A DNA stretch of 7,852 nt from Nitrospinota bacterium (GTDB lineage Bacteria; UBA8248; JACPRG01). Of the stretch, positions 5,829-7,852 are shown piece after piece. A program made the position numbers and the translations under genes. Under the pieces are notes generated by a model. That model saw nothing but the letters and a program-made list of their open reading frames with translations. It made no database searches and was not told the origin of the DNA. Location of the stretch: contig JASLXW010000180.1 of assembly GCA_030740135.1 (NCBI GenBank), positions 1 to 7,852 on the forward strand, written 5' to 3'. Positions within the stretch are counted from its first letter, which is position 1. The number at the start of each line of letters is the position of its first letter.

Positions 5829-6116
5829 TCACTCCACCCCGTGACCGCCCGCGATCGCGGGGATGATGGACACCTCGTCTCCGTCCTTCAAGGCCGTTTT
5901 CGACCCGTCCAGGAAGCGGATGTCCTCGTCGTTGACGTAGATGTTGATGAACCGGCGGATCTCGCCCGAATCGTCGTACATGCGCTCCTTGAAGCCGGGG
6001 AACCGCTGATCCATGCCGTCGATGATCTCGTTGACGTCGCCGCCCTGCACTTCCACCTCGCCCTCGTTTTGGGTGAGTTTTTGCAGGGCCGTGGGGATGC
6101 GGATTTTCACAGGCAT
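5829..6116 (-). CDS. MoaD/ThiS-family sulfur carrier protein with masked Gly-Gly C-terminus
   Basis: This 95-residue beta-grasp protein begins MPVKIRIPTALQKLT and carries IIDGMDQRFPGFKERM (31-46), RRFINIYVNDEDIRFL (54-69) and LKDGDEVSIIPAIAGG (76-91), the standard MoaD/CysO features. Such carriers accept sulfur as a C-terminal thiocarboxylate on Gly-Gly after adenylation by an E1-like enzyme. Here Gly-Gly (90-91) is followed by HGVE before the stop, so the protein must be trimmed first. The JAMM protease encoded next is the obvious candidate. The start is fixed by AAGGAGG 10 bases upstream, within the end of the PLP-enzyme gene; the longer open frame upstream is antisense-like shadow coding. 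It is closer to CysO/HcyS/MoaD than to ThiS (about 65 residues, with thiG/thiF). No MoaE or MoeB is nearby, so molybdopterin synthesis is less likely. Confidence 0.92.
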   Translation of the reverse strand: MPVKIRIPTALQKLTQNEGEVEVQGGDVNEIIDGMDQRFPGFKERMYDDSGEIRRFINIYVNDEDIRFLDGSKTALKDGDEVSIIPAIAGGHGVE

Positions 6117-6121
6117 TGTTC

Positions 6122-7363
6122 TTATGCCTCCTTCATTTGTTCCGCGAACATTTCCTGGAATGAGCTGAATTTGGAGTCGATGCGAAGCGGGGCGTTGACG
6201 CTGTCCTGGATGGCCTCCTGGGTTTTGAGACCGTTGCCGGTGACGCAGATGACGGTCAAGTCGTCCGGGGCGATGCGTCCCTGCTCGACCAGCTTCTTCG
6301 TTACGCCGATCGTCACCCCGCCGGCGGTTTCGGTGAAGATCCCTTCCGTCTCGGCCAAAAGGCGCATGGCCGCGACGAGCTCCTCGTCGGTCACGTCCTC
6401 GCCGCCCCCCTCGCTGTTGCGGCAGACCTGGATGCCGTAGTATCCGTCGGCCGGATTGCCGATGGCGATGGACTTGGCGATCGTGTCGGGCCGCTGCGGC
6501 TTGAAGTGGTCCCACCCGTTCTTGATGGCCGTCGTGACGGGCGAGCAGCCCTCGGCCTGGGCGGCGTACACCCGGGCGGTGACCTCGTCGATCAGACCGA
6601 GGTCCTTGAACTCGTGGAACGATTTCCAGATCTTCGTGATCAGCGAGCTGCCGGCCACCGGGACGATGATGTGGTCGGGCGTCCGCCAGCCGAGCTGCTC
6701 CATGACCTCGTAGCCGAAGGTTTTCGAGCCGTCCCCGTAGAAGGGCCGGATGTTGATGTTCACGAAAGCCCAGGGGTAGTTGCTGGCGATTTCCGCGCAG
6801 AGCCGGTTGACATCGTCATACACCCCGTCCACCCCCACAAGCGTCGGCCCGAAGACGAGGGTCCCGAGGACCTTTCCCGTCTCGAGGTCGGCCGGGATGA
6901 AGATGACGCTTTTCAGGCCCGCCTCCGCCGCGTGCGCCGCCACGGAATTGGCGAGGTTCCCCGTCGAGGCGCACGACAGGGTGTCGAATCCGAATTCCTG
7001 GGCCTTGGTGGCGGCCACCGCCACGACCCGGTCCTTGAACGACAAGGTGGGACAGCAAACGCTGTCGTTCTTCACGTAGAGGTTGCGGAGCCCCAGCGCG
7101 GCCCCCAGCCGGTCGGCCTTGACGAGCGGGGTCATCCCGACGTTGAGACCCACCGACGGCTCGCCGTCGATGGGAAGCAGGTCCTTGTACCGCCAGATGC
7201 TCTGCGGCCCCGCCTGGATCGACTCGCGGGAGATCACCCGGCCGATGGCGTCGTAGTCGTAGACGATCTCGAGCGGCCCGAAGCAATAGTCGCAGACGTG
7301 GCTCGGCTCCTTGGGATATTCCTTCCCGCACTCCTTGCATCTCAATCCGAGGACGTATCCCAC
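6122..7363 (-). CDS. thrC: Threonine synthase-like PLP enzyme with N-terminal zinc ribbon
   Basis: This 413-residue fold-type II PLP enzyme is annotated by family as threonine synthase (O-phosphohomoserine to threonine plus phosphate). An N-terminal four-Cys ribbon (C9, C12, C24, C27; CKEC...CDYC) is followed by the catalytic domain with LSFKDR, where Lys110 should bind PLP, and the substrate loop ASTGNLANS (132-140). VPVAGSSLITKIWKS (234-248) aligns with the usual PLP-phosphate loop region, and VTGNGLKT (374-381) ends the core. The GTG start is the first possible codon after an in-frame TGA, and GAGAGGAG lies about 11 bases upstream. It is the first gene of the cluster and sits 5 bases from a sulfur-carrier gene. 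This invites the alternative that it uses O-phosphohomoserine with a protein thiocarboxylate to make homocysteine, as CysM does with O-phosphoserine. Family membership is firm, the sulfur role is a hypothesis, and true threonine synthesis cannot be excluded. Confidence 0.88.
   Translation of the reverse strand: MGYVLGLRCKECGKEYPKEPSHVCDYCFGPLEIVYDYDAIGRVISRESIQAGPQSIWRYKDLLPIDGEPSVGLNVGMTPLVKADRLGAALGLRNLYVKNDSVCCPTLSFKDRVVAVAATKAQEFGFDTLSCASTGNLANSVAAHAAEAGLKSVIFIPADLETGKVLGTLVFGPTLVGVDGVYDDVNRLCAEIASNYPWAFVNINIRPFYGDGSKTFGYEVMEQLGWRTPDHIIVPVAGSSLITKIWKSFHEFKDLGLIDEVTARVYAAQAEGCSPVTTAIKNGWDHFKPQRPDTIAKSIAIGNPADGYYGIQVCRNSEGGGEDVTDEELVAAMRLLAETEGIFTETAGGVTIGVTKKLVEQGRIAPDDLTVICVTGNGLKTQEAIQDSVNAPLRIDSKFSSFQEMFAEQMKEA
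6127..6133 (-). promoter_or_regulatory. Ribosome binding site of the sulfur-carrier gene inside the end of the PLP-enzyme gene
   Basis: Read on the - strand this is AAGGAGG, 10 bases before ATG 6116. It overlaps the last codons of the upstream gene, whose stop is 5 bases from the carrier start. This arrangement supports tight translational coupling of the two products. Confidence 0.75.
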
Positions 7364-7687
7364 CCGCTCTCAGGCTCCTCTCCGGCGCGAGCCGCGCAAG
7401 CGCCGCTCCCGCCTCCGTCGGCCATCTCTACCGGGCCGGCGGGTCCCATTCGGTTTCGATCCGTTTATTTTAGCCCATTGAGCCGGGGAATCAACCGATT
7501 TTCGCGGCGTCGAATCCGGCCGCGTCCCTGGATTTTCGGAGAACGGCCCTCCCCCCGCGCTCAACGCGCTGTCGCTTCAGAATCGTGTATTGTATGGATG
7601 TGGACTTTTTGATCTCTCTGTTTCGAGACCGATCGCGGCGCGGAAGCGGCCGCCCGCTTTCGCCGGACGGCTGAAGGAAAGGCCCGC
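7364..7687. other. Divergent regulatory gap between the sulfur cluster and thiD
   Basis: These 324 bases hold the promoter described for the - strand genes. The leader between it and the GTG contains a GC-rich imperfect hairpin around GAGCCGCGC/GCGCCGCTC (near 7388-7407). I see no SAM, T-box or cobalamin riboswitch consensus in the leader, and no TPP (THI-box) element before thiD. For thiD a TATTGT-like hexamer near 7588 is the best -10 candidate, but its -35 is poor. Confidence 0.5.
7467..7494 (-). promoter_or_regulatory. Sigma70-like promoter for the PLP-enzyme/sulfur-carrier cluster
   Basis: On the - strand TTGATT (7489-7494) and TAAAAT (7467-7472) are separated by 16 bases, with 4/6 and 5/6 matches to consensus. 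It is the only A/T-rich patch in a GC-rich gap. A start near 7460 would give a leader of about 97 bases before the GTG at 7363. Confidence 0.55.
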
Positions 7688-7852
7688 ATGCCCGCACGAC
7701 CCACCGCGTTGACCATCGCCGGCTCGGATTCGGGCGGGGGCGCCGGGATCCAGGCCGACCTCAAGACCTTCACGGTTTTGGGCGTCTACGGCGCGTCCGT
7801 CCTGACGGCCCTGACCGCGCAGAACACCGTGGGCGTCCAGGGGGTCCACGCC
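7688..7852 (+). CDS. thiD: Hydroxymethylpyrimidine/phosphomethylpyrimidine kinase ThiD, N-terminal part (3' end outside window)
   Basis: The first 55 residues of a ribokinase-fold kinase that phosphorylates HMP and HMP-P in thiamine synthesis. After MPARPT comes the ThiD hallmark [20 protein letters not shown] (8-27), which binds the pyrimidine substrate, then [15 protein letters not shown] (35-49), both highly conserved. ATG 7688 is preceded by AAGGA (7674-7678) at 9 bases. The frame is open to the window edge. It is divergent from the sulfur-carrier cluster. Fusions of ThiD with ThiE or a ThiN domain are common, and what follows here cannot be seen. Confidence 0.93.
   Translation, partial: MPARPTALTIAGSDSGGGAGIQADLKTFTVLGVYGASVLTALTAQNTVGVQGVHA

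Noticed and set aside
5829..6116. Assignment of the carrier as ThiS because thiD lies nearby.
   Set aside because: At 95 residues it is longer than ThiS, it has CysO/MoaD-like sequence, no thiG/thiF/thiH is present, and thiD is divergent and separated by 324 bases.
5829..6515. A longer version of the sulfur carrier, extended upstream to 228 residues.
   Set aside because: The extension overlaps the PLP-enzyme coding sequence in another frame. The good ribosome site and the family N-terminus both point to ATG 6116.
6506..7612. A 368-codon open frame on the + strand antisense to the PLP enzyme.
   Set aside because: It shows no recognisable domain and is rich in Arg/Asp/Val/His repeats of shadow type. 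The PLP enzyme on the other strand is unmistakable.

Overview
The window is GC-rich, tightly packed bacterial DNA. It probably comes from an anaerobic deltaproteobacterial-type lineage (Desulfobacterota or a relative). That assignment is inference. It rests on three things: a two-NIL-domain plus MoaD-like plus JAMM sulfur-transfer gene set, a branched-chain amino acid ABC system, and an intergenic multi-hairpin element of a style I associate with such genomes. No rRNA, tRNA, CRISPR array or intact transposase was seen.

Left part (1-2137, + strand): the end of a high-affinity branched-chain amino acid (Liv/HAAT-type) ABC importer operon. It holds the last part of the permease LivM, then ATPases LivG and LivF, which overlap by an ATGA. 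The binding protein and LivH would lie upstream, outside the window. The operon ends in a roughly 310-base gap with a compound hairpin element. Its last stem looks like a terminator shared with the convergent gene.

Middle part (2447-4692): a convergent orphan SAM-dependent methyltransferase with an N-terminal zinc ribbon, then a small accessory patch. The patch carries two divergent antitoxin-type regulators, one AbrB/Doc-partner type (- strand) and one HigA2-type HTH (+ strand). Neither has a recognisable toxin beside it.

Right part (4693-7363, - strand): the most interesting segment. A five-gene array reads, in transcription order: a threonine-synthase-like PLP enzyme with a zinc ribbon, a MoaD/ThiS-like sulfur carrier, a JAMM metalloprotease, and two 80-residue stand-alone NIL-domain proteins. 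This resembles the CysM-CysO-Mec(+) and HcyS-HcyD logic, in which a protein thiocarboxylate donates sulfur to amino-acid synthesis. The carrier's Gly-Gly is buried under a four-residue tail (HGVE), which the JAMM enzyme next door would have to trim. No E1-like activating enzyme is in the window. A sigma70-like promoter lies about 100 bases upstream of the first gene.

Right end (7688-7852, + strand): the start of thiD (HMP/HMP-P kinase), divergent from the sulfur cluster and cut by the window edge.
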